From Deltaproteobacteria bacterium RIFOXYA12_FULL_61_11 (GTDB taxonomy: Bacteria; Bdellovibrionota_F; JAHFAK01; YA12-FULL-61-11), in contig MGSU01000157.1 in assembly GCA_001799195.1 (NCBI GenBank), positions 1-9,145 of the forward strand: DNA of 9,145 bases. The letters run 5' to 3'. Every line of letters begins with the position of its first letter. Positions within the stretch are counted from its first letter, which is position 1. The position numbers were made by a program, and so were the translations under genes. Of the stretch, positions 1 through 5,742 are shown piece after piece. The notes below the pieces were generated by a model, which was not told where the DNA came from, ran no database searches, and worked only from the letters and a program-made list of their open reading frames with translations.

Positions 1-85
1 GCTCCCCTTCGTCTCATCTTTTCCTAGACTTGTCGCAACGCGGCATCTTTTCTGTGACGGTTAGACGAGACGCGAAAATCGGTGA

Positions 86-295
86 TTAACACCGGAAAAA
101 CGCGGGGAGATCGCATCGAAGATCAAGTGCTTCGAGAAGGCGATCAAAGACAACTTTGAGACCGCCGCAGTCAAGATCGACACCGTGTCTGATTTCCCCC
201 GGATTGTCAGGGTCCCCGGAACCCTGAACTTGAAGGGCCTGCACACCGAAGATCGTCCACATCGACTCAGCCGCATCATCGGAGGGGGGTTATGA
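86..295 (+). pseudogene. C-terminal remnant of an AEP-type (PrimPol) primase
   Basis: The frame open from 86 to the TGA at 293-295 encodes the end of an archaeo-eukaryotic-type primase. It carries the signature PRIVRVPGTLNLKG followed by EDRPHR and a short IIGG tail, which in this family closes the primase core (general pattern: acidic residue, RI.R.PGT.N.KG, RPHR). An upstream helical stretch (IASKIKCFEKAIK) also fits. The frame is blocked by TGA at 83-85, all three forward frames carry stops within the first 90 bases, and no ATG lies in the frame, so no intact primase can be read here. The metal-binding catalytic part is absent. The fragment overlaps the following ATPase gene by ATGA (292-295), the arrangement expected of a former primase-helicase operon. 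A sequencing frameshift near 83-90 is possible, but no neighbouring frame clearly continues the family pattern. Confidence 0.7.
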
Positions 296-2541
296 TGACA
301 ATAATTAGTGATGCTACAGGGCAGGTCCAGTCCGATCAATCGTTGGGACCTCGTAATCTTTCCCGCCAAGGAGATGAGCGGTTATTAAATGATATCCTCA
401 AAATACTCCCGGAAAATGAGCAGAAGCCATCCAGGAAAAGTGGAATAGCCACCCTGGGTGCCAACTGCATTACCATCAAACCCAACATTTCTCCGAGAGT
501 TCAGACTCTCTTTGATAATAATAAGAAATTAAAAAAGCTGTTTGAGGGACAGGGAAAGCTGCCAGTGGACCGGAATGGTCGTAAGATCGATACGACCCAA
601 TCTGGCTACGATTATTCACTTGTGCTGGCTCTGATCAGAGCTGGAGTGACTGACCCTCAAGAGCTTGCTGGCGTATTGGCTGCACGCAATGTACGAAAGG
701 CAAGCCCGAAACGCGCGGGGTATTATTCCAAAACCATCGAAAAGGCGATGAGCTTTGCGCAGCGCCCTGAGATTGTCGAAAAGGTGAGCACGTCGGACAC
801 CTGCCTCGAAATGATAGAACAAGAAAAGCATTTGGCGACGGCCAATAAAGTACGTATCGATATGATGTATCTGGCTTCGATCGCTTTTATCTGGTTTCAA
901 GAACACGGTGCAACCTGTACGCTCAGCAATGATAAACTGAGCTTCTGTTATGAAGGTGTTGGGTATCAACCCGATAGCTCCAACTCAGCAGAACGACGAG
1001 CCTATCGAGCCTTTATGCAGCGACAAACCGGAATGAATAACGTGGGGGTTCAAGGGGGGATATTTTTTGACTCGTTTTGCAACCTTGTCCGGATCCACGC
1101 ACAGACATGCACGGGGGGAACATGGCTCTACACAGCGAAAAATGCCGTGTTCATAAACCTGCAGAACACCCTCAATGAATTATTATGTATCACTGCCAGC
1201 GGTGTACGGGTCATAACCAACAACTCTAATGATTATCACATCAGCATGTCGTCTGCACAAAAAATCAAGTCCTTCGAATATATTCAGGATCTGGACCTCG
1301 TTCAGGTCTTGGAAAAAATTGAACATTTTCTGACCGACTACTTCACCTGTGCGCTTGAGATGAGAACATTCCTTCGAGATTATATTCTTGCTTCATGGTT
1401 GGTCGGCTTCTCGGGAACCAGGGCTATACTTCGACTCATCGGCCCCTACCAGTGCGGGAAGAGCTTGTTCATGAAGCAGTGTACCTGCCTGATTTTCGGT
1501 GAATCATTTCCGGCGCAGTATACCGAGGCATCATTTTCTGTGAATATTGCTCAGTATCCTATTGTGCTATGGGACAACCTCGAGGCACGTGAAATGACTC
1601 GACGGTTGCTAAACCTTTTTTTAGTTGCAGCGTCAGGTGGATCGCAGGAAAAGCGTAAACGTGGGACCGATTCCGAAACAGTCGTCGAGACAGCTCAAGC
1701 GTGCATTGTAAGCGCAGGTATCGAACCGCTGGGCACACAATACGAGGAACTGGTTTCCCGCACCTTCATGCTTGAATGTTCAGCCTCGAATAAAATGCGA
1801 GATGGAATTGCAGAATATGAAATTCTGGAAGCAGTGAAAACACACCGCAACTCTATGTTGTCCGCAATGGCAGTCCTGACATCGCGAGCACTTGCCATGT
1901 TCTCGAAAGGTGCAATGCGCAGCGCCATGCAGCTCTTGAAAAAACATTTTCCAGATCACGTCAACGAACGCTGTTTTGAACACCTGGCCTTGATGTACCT
2001 TGTCCGTCTCGCCCGAGATCCACAATGGAATGCCGAGATAGAAATATCAGCACTTTCCGATGATTTCCTCGCCCAGGTGACCGCCCTGAACACGCAGGGT
2101 ATGATCGCCAAAAACGCGGGTAATCAGACTGCGCAGTTGCTCACGCTCCTCTTCCAAAAGTGTGCGTTTGCGAAGGAAGGAGATAAGAATGTTGAAAAAG
2201 GTGTTAAGCCATCATCGCGGTTCAAGGAGGAGTATGCGGTAGAAATCGACGATGACAAATGCCTACGCAACATTAGTGGGGCAACGCTCTACGCTGCACT
2301 GAGCAAGCTCGCAAATAACCATAAGCTGCCCTTCGATATCTCAAGTGCAGCATCCTTTCATCAGCGGTTTATTTCCCAACGGCAAGAAATTGAGGCCGCA
2401 GGTTTCAAGATAGTCGAGAAACGACGCAATGGGCGGACTACCCTCTTCGATATTCACTATCTTTGGCCTGAGAAACAAACTCCCGCTGAAGCACCAGAGC
2501 CCTGCATCCCTTCTCCTGATGGTGCGGCCCAGTTACTGTAA
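292..2541 (+). CDS. P-loop ATPase, probable replicative helicase partner of AEP primase
   Basis: The protein has 749 residues and is probably the DNA helicase of a plasmid or phage replication module. Residues about 75-153 form the helical linker common after AEP primases: a dipeptide-rich stretch, then SGYDYSL, an L..G..DPQELA segment and a Y..KTIEKA end. The ATPase core follows: Walker A GPYQCGKS (384-391), Walker B-like IVLWDN (424-429), a basic KRKRG patch (454-458), a sensor-like segment ACIVSAGIEP (470-479) and a candidate arginine finger R490 in ELVSRTF. This order resembles the SF3-like helicases linked to primases. The C-terminal 220 residues are not recognised. Walker B has Asp-Asn rather than Asp-Glu, which is unusual. 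The start is the ATG at 292 (a second follows at 295), with GGAGG at 281-285. It overlaps the primase remnant by 4 bases, indicating translational coupling. Codon use is more A+T-rich than in the right half. ATPase assignment is firm; helicase activity is inferred. Confidence 0.8.
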   Translation: MMTIISDATGQVQSDQSLGPRNLSRQGDERLLNDILKILPENEQKPSRKSGIATLGANCITIKPNISPRVQTLFDNNKKLKKLFEGQGKLPVDRNGRKIDTTQSGYDYSLVLALIRAGVTDPQELAGVLAARNVRKASPKRAGYYSKTIEKAMSFAQRPEIVEKVSTSDTCLEMIEQEKHLATANKVRIDMMYLASIAFIWFQEHGATCTLSNDKLSFCYEGVGYQPDSSNSAERRAYRAFMQRQTGMNNVGVQGGIFFDSFCNLVRIHAQTCTGGTWLYTAKNAVFINLQNTLNELLCITASGVRVITNNSNDYHISMSSAQKIKSFEYIQDLDLVQVLEKIEHFLTDYFTCALEMRTFLRDYILASWLVGFSGTRAILRLIGPYQCGKSLFMKQCTCLIFGESFPAQYTEASFSVNIAQYPIVLWDNLEAREMTRRLLNLFLVAASGGSQEKRKRGTDSETVVETAQACIVSAGIEPLGTQYEELVSRTFMLECSASNKMRDGIAEYEILEAVKTHRNSMLSAMAVLTSRALAMFSKGAMRSAMQLLKKHFPDHVNERCFEHLALMYLVRLARDPQWNAEIEISALSDDFLAQVTALNTQGMIAKNAGNQTAQLLTLLFQKCAFAKEGDKNVEKGVKPSSRFKEEYAVEIDDDKCLRNISGATLYAALSKLANNHKLPFDISSAASFHQRFISQRQEIEAAGFKIVEKRRNGRTTLFDIHYLWPEKQTPAEAPEPCIPSPDGAAQLL

Positions 2542-2595
2542 GAGATAAGGTACAATTGATTGGCCATCTTTCACCACCCTTGAACCTGGGCTTGC

Positions 2596-2821
2596 ACCTC
2601 CAACCCCCCTCCAACAGCGGTCAGTCGGTAGTATAGCCTTAATTTTATTCACATATCTGATAAATCTTGCAAGGTTGGAGGTCCCCCGTTGGAGGTAAAA
2701 AATCAACCCTCCTTTACTCTTAGTATCCTTTATACCTCTCTTGAACCCGATGTTCTAACAGTAGATAATCATTTATCTTTTATACCTATTGATAATTTCT
2801 AATAACCTCCAACCCTCCAAC
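2596..2821. repeat. Six-copy CCTCCAAC repeat cluster, direct and inverted
   Basis: Copies on the + strand lie at 2596-2604 (ACCTCCAAC), 2607-2615 (CCCTCCAAC), 2805-2813 (ACCTCCAAC) and 2813-2821 (CCCTCCAAC). Inverted copies (GTTGGAGGT) lie at 2674-2682 and 2688-2696. They come as three tandem pairs with periods of 11, 14 and 8 bases. The first and second pairs are mutually complementary and could fold into a long-range stem with a loop of about 58 bases. The copies are exact over eight bases. They could be iterons or protein-binding sites, or elements of an RNA structure. Confidence 0.75.
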
Positions 2822-2889
2822 CAGTTCGTCGATAGCCCGTGGGTTCACCTCACTGTCCTCCAGATTCTCTGCATCCCCATCCCTCCTCA

Positions 2890-2919
2890 TTGTTCGTGGA
2901 CTTTCTATTTGAATAATAT
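2890..2919 (+). promoter_or_regulatory. Candidate sigma-70-type promoter
   Basis: TTGTTC (2890-2895) and TAATAT (2914-2919) are separated by 18 bases, a fair match to -35 and -10 hexamers. They lie about 110 bases before the first start codon of the recombination operon. TGTTCG (2891-2896), overlapping the -35, is repeated inverted as CGAACA (2931-2936) just after the -10, and could be a spaced operator. The region is A+T-rich, so chance matches are possible. Confidence 0.4.
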
Positions 2920-2984
2920 GCTCTCCTTAGCGAACATCAGGTAAAATCGGTAAATATCTGTAATTACTTGTCATAAGAAGAATA

Positions 2985-3003
2985 GATGGCCTTCCGAGCC
3001 ATC
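2985..3003 (+). promoter_or_regulatory. Leader hairpin before the mini-gene
   Basis: GATGGC (2985-2990) and GCCATC (2998-3003) form a perfect 6-bp stem with a 7-base loop, 15 bases upstream of the Shine-Dalgarno site at 3019. No T-run follows on the + strand, so it is not an ordinary terminator for this direction. It could affect translation or mRNA stability. Confidence 0.4.
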
Positions 3004-3029
3004 AAACATCATTCACTCAGGAGGTTTTT

Positions 3030-3107
3030 ATGAATCCGAATCTCGTCAGTTTACTATTTGTATTATTCAAAATTCTCACCACAAATCCACGACGCAGAAG
3101 GAGGTAA
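3030..3107 (+). CDS. 25-residue hydrophobic, Arg-tailed small peptide (leader candidate)
   Basis: This short frame starts with ATG at 3030, four bases after a perfect AGGAGGT (3019-3025), one of the strongest ribosome sites in the window. The peptide begins MNPNLVSLLFVLFKIL, a hydrophobic stretch of about a dozen residues, continues TTNP and ends in five consecutive arginines before TAA (3105-3107). The last Arg codons include AGA-AGG-AGG, which are also the Shine-Dalgarno site of the next gene, whose ATG lies four bases after this stop. Ribosomes finishing this peptide would sit at the next start, so a translational-coupling leader is the simplest reading. A small membrane-active peptide is another possibility. 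No family is recognised; expression is inferred from the ribosome site alone. Confidence 0.5.
   Translation: MNPNLVSLLFVLFKILTTNPRRRRR
3098..3105 (+). promoter_or_regulatory. Shine-Dalgarno site inside the mini-gene's Arg codons
   Basis: AAGGAGGT lies six bases ahead of ATG 3112 and sets the start of the annealing-type protein there, rather than at an upstream in-frame TTG (3058). It overlaps the last two Arg codons and the first base of the stop codon of the small frame 3030-3107. Confidence 0.75.
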
Positions 3108-3111
3108 ACGT

Positions 3112-3681
3112 ATGAAACTCAAGCCTGAATATGTCACAACCATCAACGGAAAGGAGTTTGTCCTCTACTCCGGGCTTCTTCAACTCGCCCATGAAAAAGG
3201 AATCCAAAATCTCGCGACCGAATTGGTCGCAACCCCCCATCCCGACAATGATTATACCGCAATTGTTCGCGCAACCGTAGTGTTCGCGGACGGCACGTCA
3301 TTTTCCGATGTTGGCGATGCAAACCCGAGCAATTGCTCGGCGCGTATCGCTCAACACACAATTCGCATGGCATCGACCCGGGCCAAAGCCCGTATTTTTC
3401 GCGATGCCCTCAACATCGGCATGTGTTCGCTCGAGGAATTAGGAGATGATCCCCCTCTTCCTTCTCAGCAGCACGCTTCCGATCCCCCTGCGCGGAATGT
3501 TCGCGACCTCACCCTGTCGCAAATCCGCTCAATATCTCACCTCGCAAAGCGCCTCGACATCTCGCCCAAAAAGCTCAATGAGATGCTCGACAAGCGCTTT
3601 GCAAAATCCCTCAACAAGCTCAGTTCCGACGAAGCAACACTCGTCATCACCGGTTTACAGGCTCGCCTGCAAGCCGCTTGA
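3112..3681 (+). CDS. Putative single-strand annealing (Rad52-like) recombination protein
   Basis: The protein has 189 residues. Residues 1-111 form a compact alpha/beta-looking domain: a beta-rich start with EFVLYSGLLQLAHEKG, a central V..A.V.F.DG.....GDANP (GDANP at 68-72) and a basic helix RMASTRAKARIFRDALN (85-101). This layout recurs in plasmid and phage proteins that I associate with Rad52/ERF-type annealing proteins. A proline-rich linker (about 112-128) leads to a helical domain (129-189) starting LTLSQIRSISHLAKRL, similar to C-terminal tails of DNA-annealing proteins. The likely role is binding and pairing single-stranded DNA during recombination or replication restart. It lies directly before a Cas4/RecB-like nuclease, which supports this. 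The specific family is remembered by pattern and not proven; another nucleic-acid-binding role is possible. Confidence 0.55.
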   Translation: MKLKPEYVTTINGKEFVLYSGLLQLAHEKGIQNLATELVATPHPDNDYTAIVRATVVFADGTSFSDVGDANPSNCSARIAQHTIRMASTRAKARIFRDALNIGMCSLEELGDDPPLPSQQHASDPPARNVRDLTLSQIRSISHLAKRLDISPKKLNEMLDKRFAKSLNKLSSDEATLVITGLQARLQAA

Positions 3682-3691
3682 GCAACAACCT

Positions 3692-3717
3692 TGGAAGGTA
3701 TGCTATTTCACCTTCCA
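3692..3717 (+). promoter_or_regulatory. Intercistronic hairpin
   Basis: TGGAAGGT (3692-3699) and ACCTTCCA (3710-3717) make a perfect 8-bp stem with a 10-base loop, 10 bases after the stop of the annealing-type gene. The following CTTCTCTT is only weakly T-rich, so partial termination, attenuation or mRNA processing between the two genes are all possible. Confidence 0.5.
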
Positions 3718-3737
3718 CTTCTCTTAACCCTAGCACT

Positions 3738-3745
3738 TTGGAGGT
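3738..3745 (+). promoter_or_regulatory. Shine-Dalgarno site of the nuclease gene
   Basis: TTGGAGGT lies four bases before ATG 3750 and selects this start over an in-frame TTG at 3678 that overlaps the previous stop codon. The same eight bases precede the DUF932 gene, and their complement ACCTCCAA occurs in the repeat cluster at 2596-2821. Confidence 0.7.
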
Positions 3746-3749
3746 ATTC

Positions 3750-4511
3750 ATGCCACCAACCCGCTCACTCCCGCACCTCTCGGCCAGCGGCGTCAACCAA
3801 TTTATTGGCTGCCGCTTGCAATGGTATTACGAGAGGATTCTGCAACTCCCTAAACCGTTCATCAGCCCAGCGCTGGTGTTCGGCAGCCTCTTCCATCGCC
3901 TCGTCGCCGAGACCTTGGTCGTAGGACGCACACCAGACCTCGAAGCCATCAGGGCTCAGTGGACGCAGCAGCTCGAACACGACACTGTTCGGTTCGACAC
4001 AAAAGACGACCCCGCCGAGTACCCGGCCCTTGCCCAGCGCATGCTGGACGCCTACCTCGCCGAGGTCCAACATTATCAAATCGAGTGCTTCGAAAAGGCC
4101 TTCCTGGTCGACCTCGGGCTTCAAGCCCCTTTGGTCGGCGCTCTCGACCTGATCGAACGCACCCCCGACGGCGGTGTACTGATCGTCGAGATCAAAACTG
4201 CCCGAGCATCCTACTCGGACCAGAAGCTCGGCCACCACTTGCAGGCCGCGCTCTACTCCCTGGCTGCCGAGGAACTGTACGGCCAAGACGCCGTACTCTG
4301 CATCGACCTCGTCACCAAGACCCGCCAGCCCAAGGCCTTTCGCTATTTTCTCGACCACGACCCCATAGGGCGGCAGCAAACTCGTGCTCTACTTGCCGCT
4401 GTGGAGGAGGACATGCTCACCGGACCGATCTATCCCAATAAGGAAGATAATTTCCGCTGCCCAAATTGTCCGTACAACACCCCTGAACTGTGCCAGTCCT
4501 GGCACGGTTGA
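3750..4511 (+). CDS. Cas4/RecB-like PD-(D/E)XK nuclease with Fe-S cysteines
   Basis: The protein has 253 residues and is predicted to be a metal-dependent DNA exonuclease. The RecB/Cas4 family motifs occur in order: C21 in GCRLQWYY, H49 in FGSLFHRLV, D133 in GALDLIE, E147 and K149 in VEIKTA, and Q165/Y169 in LQAALYSLA. C237, C240 and C248 close the protein (CPNCPYNTPELC), and with C21 give the one-plus-three cysteine pattern that holds a 4Fe-4S cluster in Cas4 and AddB. All catalytic residues appear intact. Length is typical of a stand-alone Cas4-like nuclease. No CRISPR array or other cas gene is visible, so a CRISPR adaptation role is not supported. Its place beside an annealing-type protein suggests that it resects DNA ends for that protein. 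The start is set by TTGGAGGT. Confidence 0.85.
   Translation: MPPTRSLPHLSASGVNQFIGCRLQWYYERILQLPKPFISPALVFGSLFHRLVAETLVVGRTPDLEAIRAQWTQQLEHDTVRFDTKDDPAEYPALAQRMLDAYLAEVQHYQIECFEKAFLVDLGLQAPLVGALDLIERTPDGGVLIVEIKTARASYSDQKLGHHLQAALYSLAAEELYGQDAVLCIDLVTKTRQPKAFRYFLDHDPIGRQQTRALLAAVEEDMLTGPIYPNKEDNFRCPNCPYNTPELCQSWHG
4486..4509 (+). promoter_or_regulatory. Hairpin across the nuclease stop codon
   Basis: AACTGTGCCA (4486-4495) pairs with TGGCACGGTT (4500-4509) over 10 bp, with one G-U pair and a 4-base loop. The stem runs up to the first base of the TGA stop (4509-4511). No T-run follows, so an mRNA 3'-end stabiliser or a coupling control is likelier than a terminator. Confidence 0.5.
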
Positions 4512-4541
4512 TCCCCCCACAACCCAATTTCAGCCACCCAA

Positions 4542-4559
4542 GGGGACCTTCGGGTTCCC
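4542..4559 (+). promoter_or_regulatory. UUCG-tetraloop hairpin
   Basis: GGGGACC (4542-4548), loop TTCG, and GGTTCCC (4553-4559) form a 7-bp stem with one G-U pair. The loop is closed by C-G, the exceptionally stable cUUCGg tetraloop. It lies between the nuclease and DUF932 genes. There is no T-run, so an RNA stability or processing element is the likeliest reading. Confidence 0.6.
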
Positions 4560-4572
4560 AGTGTACTAACCC

Positions 4573-4587
4573 GACTGCTCTGCAGTC
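4573..4587 (+). promoter_or_regulatory. Small hairpin before DUF932 ribosome site
   Basis: GACTGC and GCAGTC form a perfect 6-bp stem with a TCT loop, ending eight bases before the Shine-Dalgarno site at 4596-4603. It may influence access to that site. Confidence 0.4.
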
Positions 4588-4595
4588 ACATCTAC

Positions 4596-4603
4596 TTGGA
4601 GGT
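4596..4603 (+). promoter_or_regulatory. Shine-Dalgarno site of the DUF932 gene
   Basis: TTGGAGGT lies four bases before ATG 4608 and fixes that start. An in-frame TTG at 4596 falls inside this site itself and is rejected as a start. Confidence 0.7.
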
Positions 4604-4607
4604 ATGT

Positions 4608-5561
4608 ATGTCCCATCAAATCGAGTCCATGGCCTATTTCGGTGACACACCTTGGCATAGCCTGGGTGTCAAGCTCGACCACCCGGCCACCGCCGAAGAA
4701 GCAATCATTTCTTCCGGTCTCGATTGGCAAGTCCGCAAAGAACCACTGTTCCTCGCGGCCTACGCCGGCAGCATGGCGGTCGGCCAAATCATCGAGGACC
4801 ATTATGCCACCATTCGCTCAACCGACAGAGCCGTCCTCGGTGTGGTCGGCGATCGCTACCAGCCTCTGCAGAACCGCGAGGCCTTCGGCTTTTTCGACTA
4901 TGTCGTCGGCCAGGGAGCAGCCGTCTATCACACCGCAGGCTCGCTCAGCGGTGGCCGCCGCATCTGGTTGCTCGCAAAGCTGCCTGAGACAATCAAAGTC
5001 CGAGGCAACGATATTGTCGACCAGTATTTGTTGCTCTCCAACGGTCACGACGGAAGCACGGCCGTGCAGATCAAGCTCACGCCAATAAGAGTTGTTTGCA
5101 ACAACACGCTCAGCCTGGCCCTGCGCGATGGCCACAAAGTCTATTCCGTTCGGCACACGGCTTCCGTTGCCGAAAAGATCCGCGAGGTCGCAGACCTCAT
5201 GGGCCTGGCCCGTCAGGCTTTTGCCGGCACCGCCGAGGCCTATCGCCGTCTGGCAGAGATCAAGGTCGACGCACGGCTCCTCAGCGAATTCTTTGGCATC
5301 TTGATCCCAGACAATCCCGATGCTGAACGCACCAGCCGGACACAGAATACCCGCGATCGTTTGATCGATTTGTTCGAGAACGACTGGCGCAACAATCTGC
5401 CGGAAACCCGCCACACCCTGTGGTCTGCCTACAACGCAATCACCCACTTCGTCGACCACGTTCGCGGCTCAGACGACAAGCGTTTGCAGTCTGCGTGGTT
5501 CGGCAGCGGCGCCCAGCTCAAAGACCTGGCCTTCACAGAGGCCTTGAAGCTGGCGGCGTAA
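4608..5561 (+). CDS. DUF932 (TIGR03299-type) phage/plasmid-like protein
   Basis: The protein has 317 residues and belongs to the DUF932 group of phage- and plasmid-borne proteins of unknown biochemical function. Seen features are TPWHSLG at 14-20 (the family's near-N-terminal W.xLG motif), a central RYQPLQNREAFGFFD (83-97), GGRRIWLLAKLP (115-126), NGHDGS (145-150) and TPIRVVCNNTLSLAL (158-172), followed by a helical C-terminal half. The N-terminal part fits known members throughout and looks intact. Such genes recur with recombination functions on mobile elements, and here it is the last gene of the operon after an annealing-type protein and a nuclease. No catalytic residues can be assigned. 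Its start is set by the ribosome site at 4596-4603. Confidence 0.85.
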   Translation: MSHQIESMAYFGDTPWHSLGVKLDHPATAEEAIISSGLDWQVRKEPLFLAAYAGSMAVGQIIEDHYATIRSTDRAVLGVVGDRYQPLQNREAFGFFDYVVGQGAAVYHTAGSLSGGRRIWLLAKLPETIKVRGNDIVDQYLLLSNGHDGSTAVQIKLTPIRVVCNNTLSLALRDGHKVYSVRHTASVAEKIREVADLMGLARQAFAGTAEAYRRLAEIKVDARLLSEFFGILIPDNPDAERTSRTQNTRDRLIDLFENDWRNNLPETRHTLWSAYNAITHFVDHVRGSDDKRLQSAWFGSGAQLKDLAFTEALKLAA

Positions 5562-5572
5562 GAGCCGAAGAG

Positions 5573-5606
5573 AACGGGAGACCTGAGAAGGGATCTCGTT
5601 TTCTTT
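5573..5606 (+). terminator. Probable intrinsic terminator of the recombination operon
   Basis: AACGGGA (5573-5579) pairs with TCTCGTT (5594-5600), 7 bp with one G-U. Inside are a tandem G-A mismatch, a CC/GG pair and a TGAGAA loop, and the stem is followed by TTCTTT. It lies 12 bases after the DUF932 stop, the right place for a terminator. The stem is imperfect, so efficiency is uncertain. Confidence 0.55.
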
Positions 5607-5708
5607 AGAAATGGTATCAGAGGATGTCGGGGGGAGGACCGGGCAAACTGACCACAAGCCTGCACACATGAACTGAAAAAGAACAAGTCCTCACGGGGAG
5701 AGGTGTTG

Positions 5709-5742
5709 GGCACAGACGGCGGGACCATGGTCATGGTGTGCC
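5709..5742. repeat. Dyad across the 3' end of the brxA-like gene
   Basis: GGCACA (5709-5714) and TGTGCC (5737-5742) are inverted repeats enclosing a perfect 10-base palindrome GACCATGGTC (5723-5732) that overlaps the TGA stop of the brxA-like gene. There is no T-run on either side. It may be part of the 3'-end structure of the defence transcript. The rest of the convergent gap 5607-5730 shows nothing I can support. Confidence 0.35.

Larger units (their letters stand above)
2542..3029. other. Gene-free region with repeats, possible origin or regulatory region
   Basis: No coding frame with a ribosome-binding site is visible on either strand in these 488 bases. The left part (2596-2821) holds six CCTCCAAC repeats in both orientations. 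A+T-rich tracts lie between them (about 2637-2668 and 2761-2805), the latter with several GATAA/TTATC motifs and a repeated TTTATACCT (2729-2737 and 2779-2787). From 2823 to 2890 the + strand is rich in pyrimidines with more CCTCC motifs. The right part has a promoter-like element and a hairpin ahead of the next operon. No good terminator was found after the ATPase gene. Iteron-like repeats plus easily melted tracts next to a replication helicase would suit an origin, but this is inference. Confidence 0.5.

Noticed and set aside
2596-2821. Possible CRISPR array
   Set aside because: The repeats are only 8-9 bases, alternate in orientation and have irregular spacing, unlike CRISPR repeats and spacers.
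3058-3111. N-terminal extension of the annealing-type protein from TTG 3058
   Set aside because: The extension starts with a rare codon without a ribosome site and reads through the AAGGAGGT that serves ATG 3112.
3678-3749. Longer nuclease start at TTG 3678
   Set aside because: No ribosome site precedes it, and it reads through an 8-bp hairpin; TTGGAGGT points to ATG 3750.
3765-4379. 204-codon frame on the - strand
   Set aside because: It lies entirely antisense to the PD-(D/E)XK nuclease, whose motifs are all intact; composition is that of a shadow frame.
3750-4511. CRISPR-associated Cas4 proper
   Set aside because: There is no array and no cas1, cas2 or effector gene in the window; neighbours are recombination-type genes.
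4818-5459. 213-codon frame on the - strand
   Set aside because: It is antisense to the DUF932 gene and shows no recognisable motifs.
5614-5679. Short ATG frame in the convergent gap
   Set aside because: The 21-codon frame has no ribosome site and no recognisable features.
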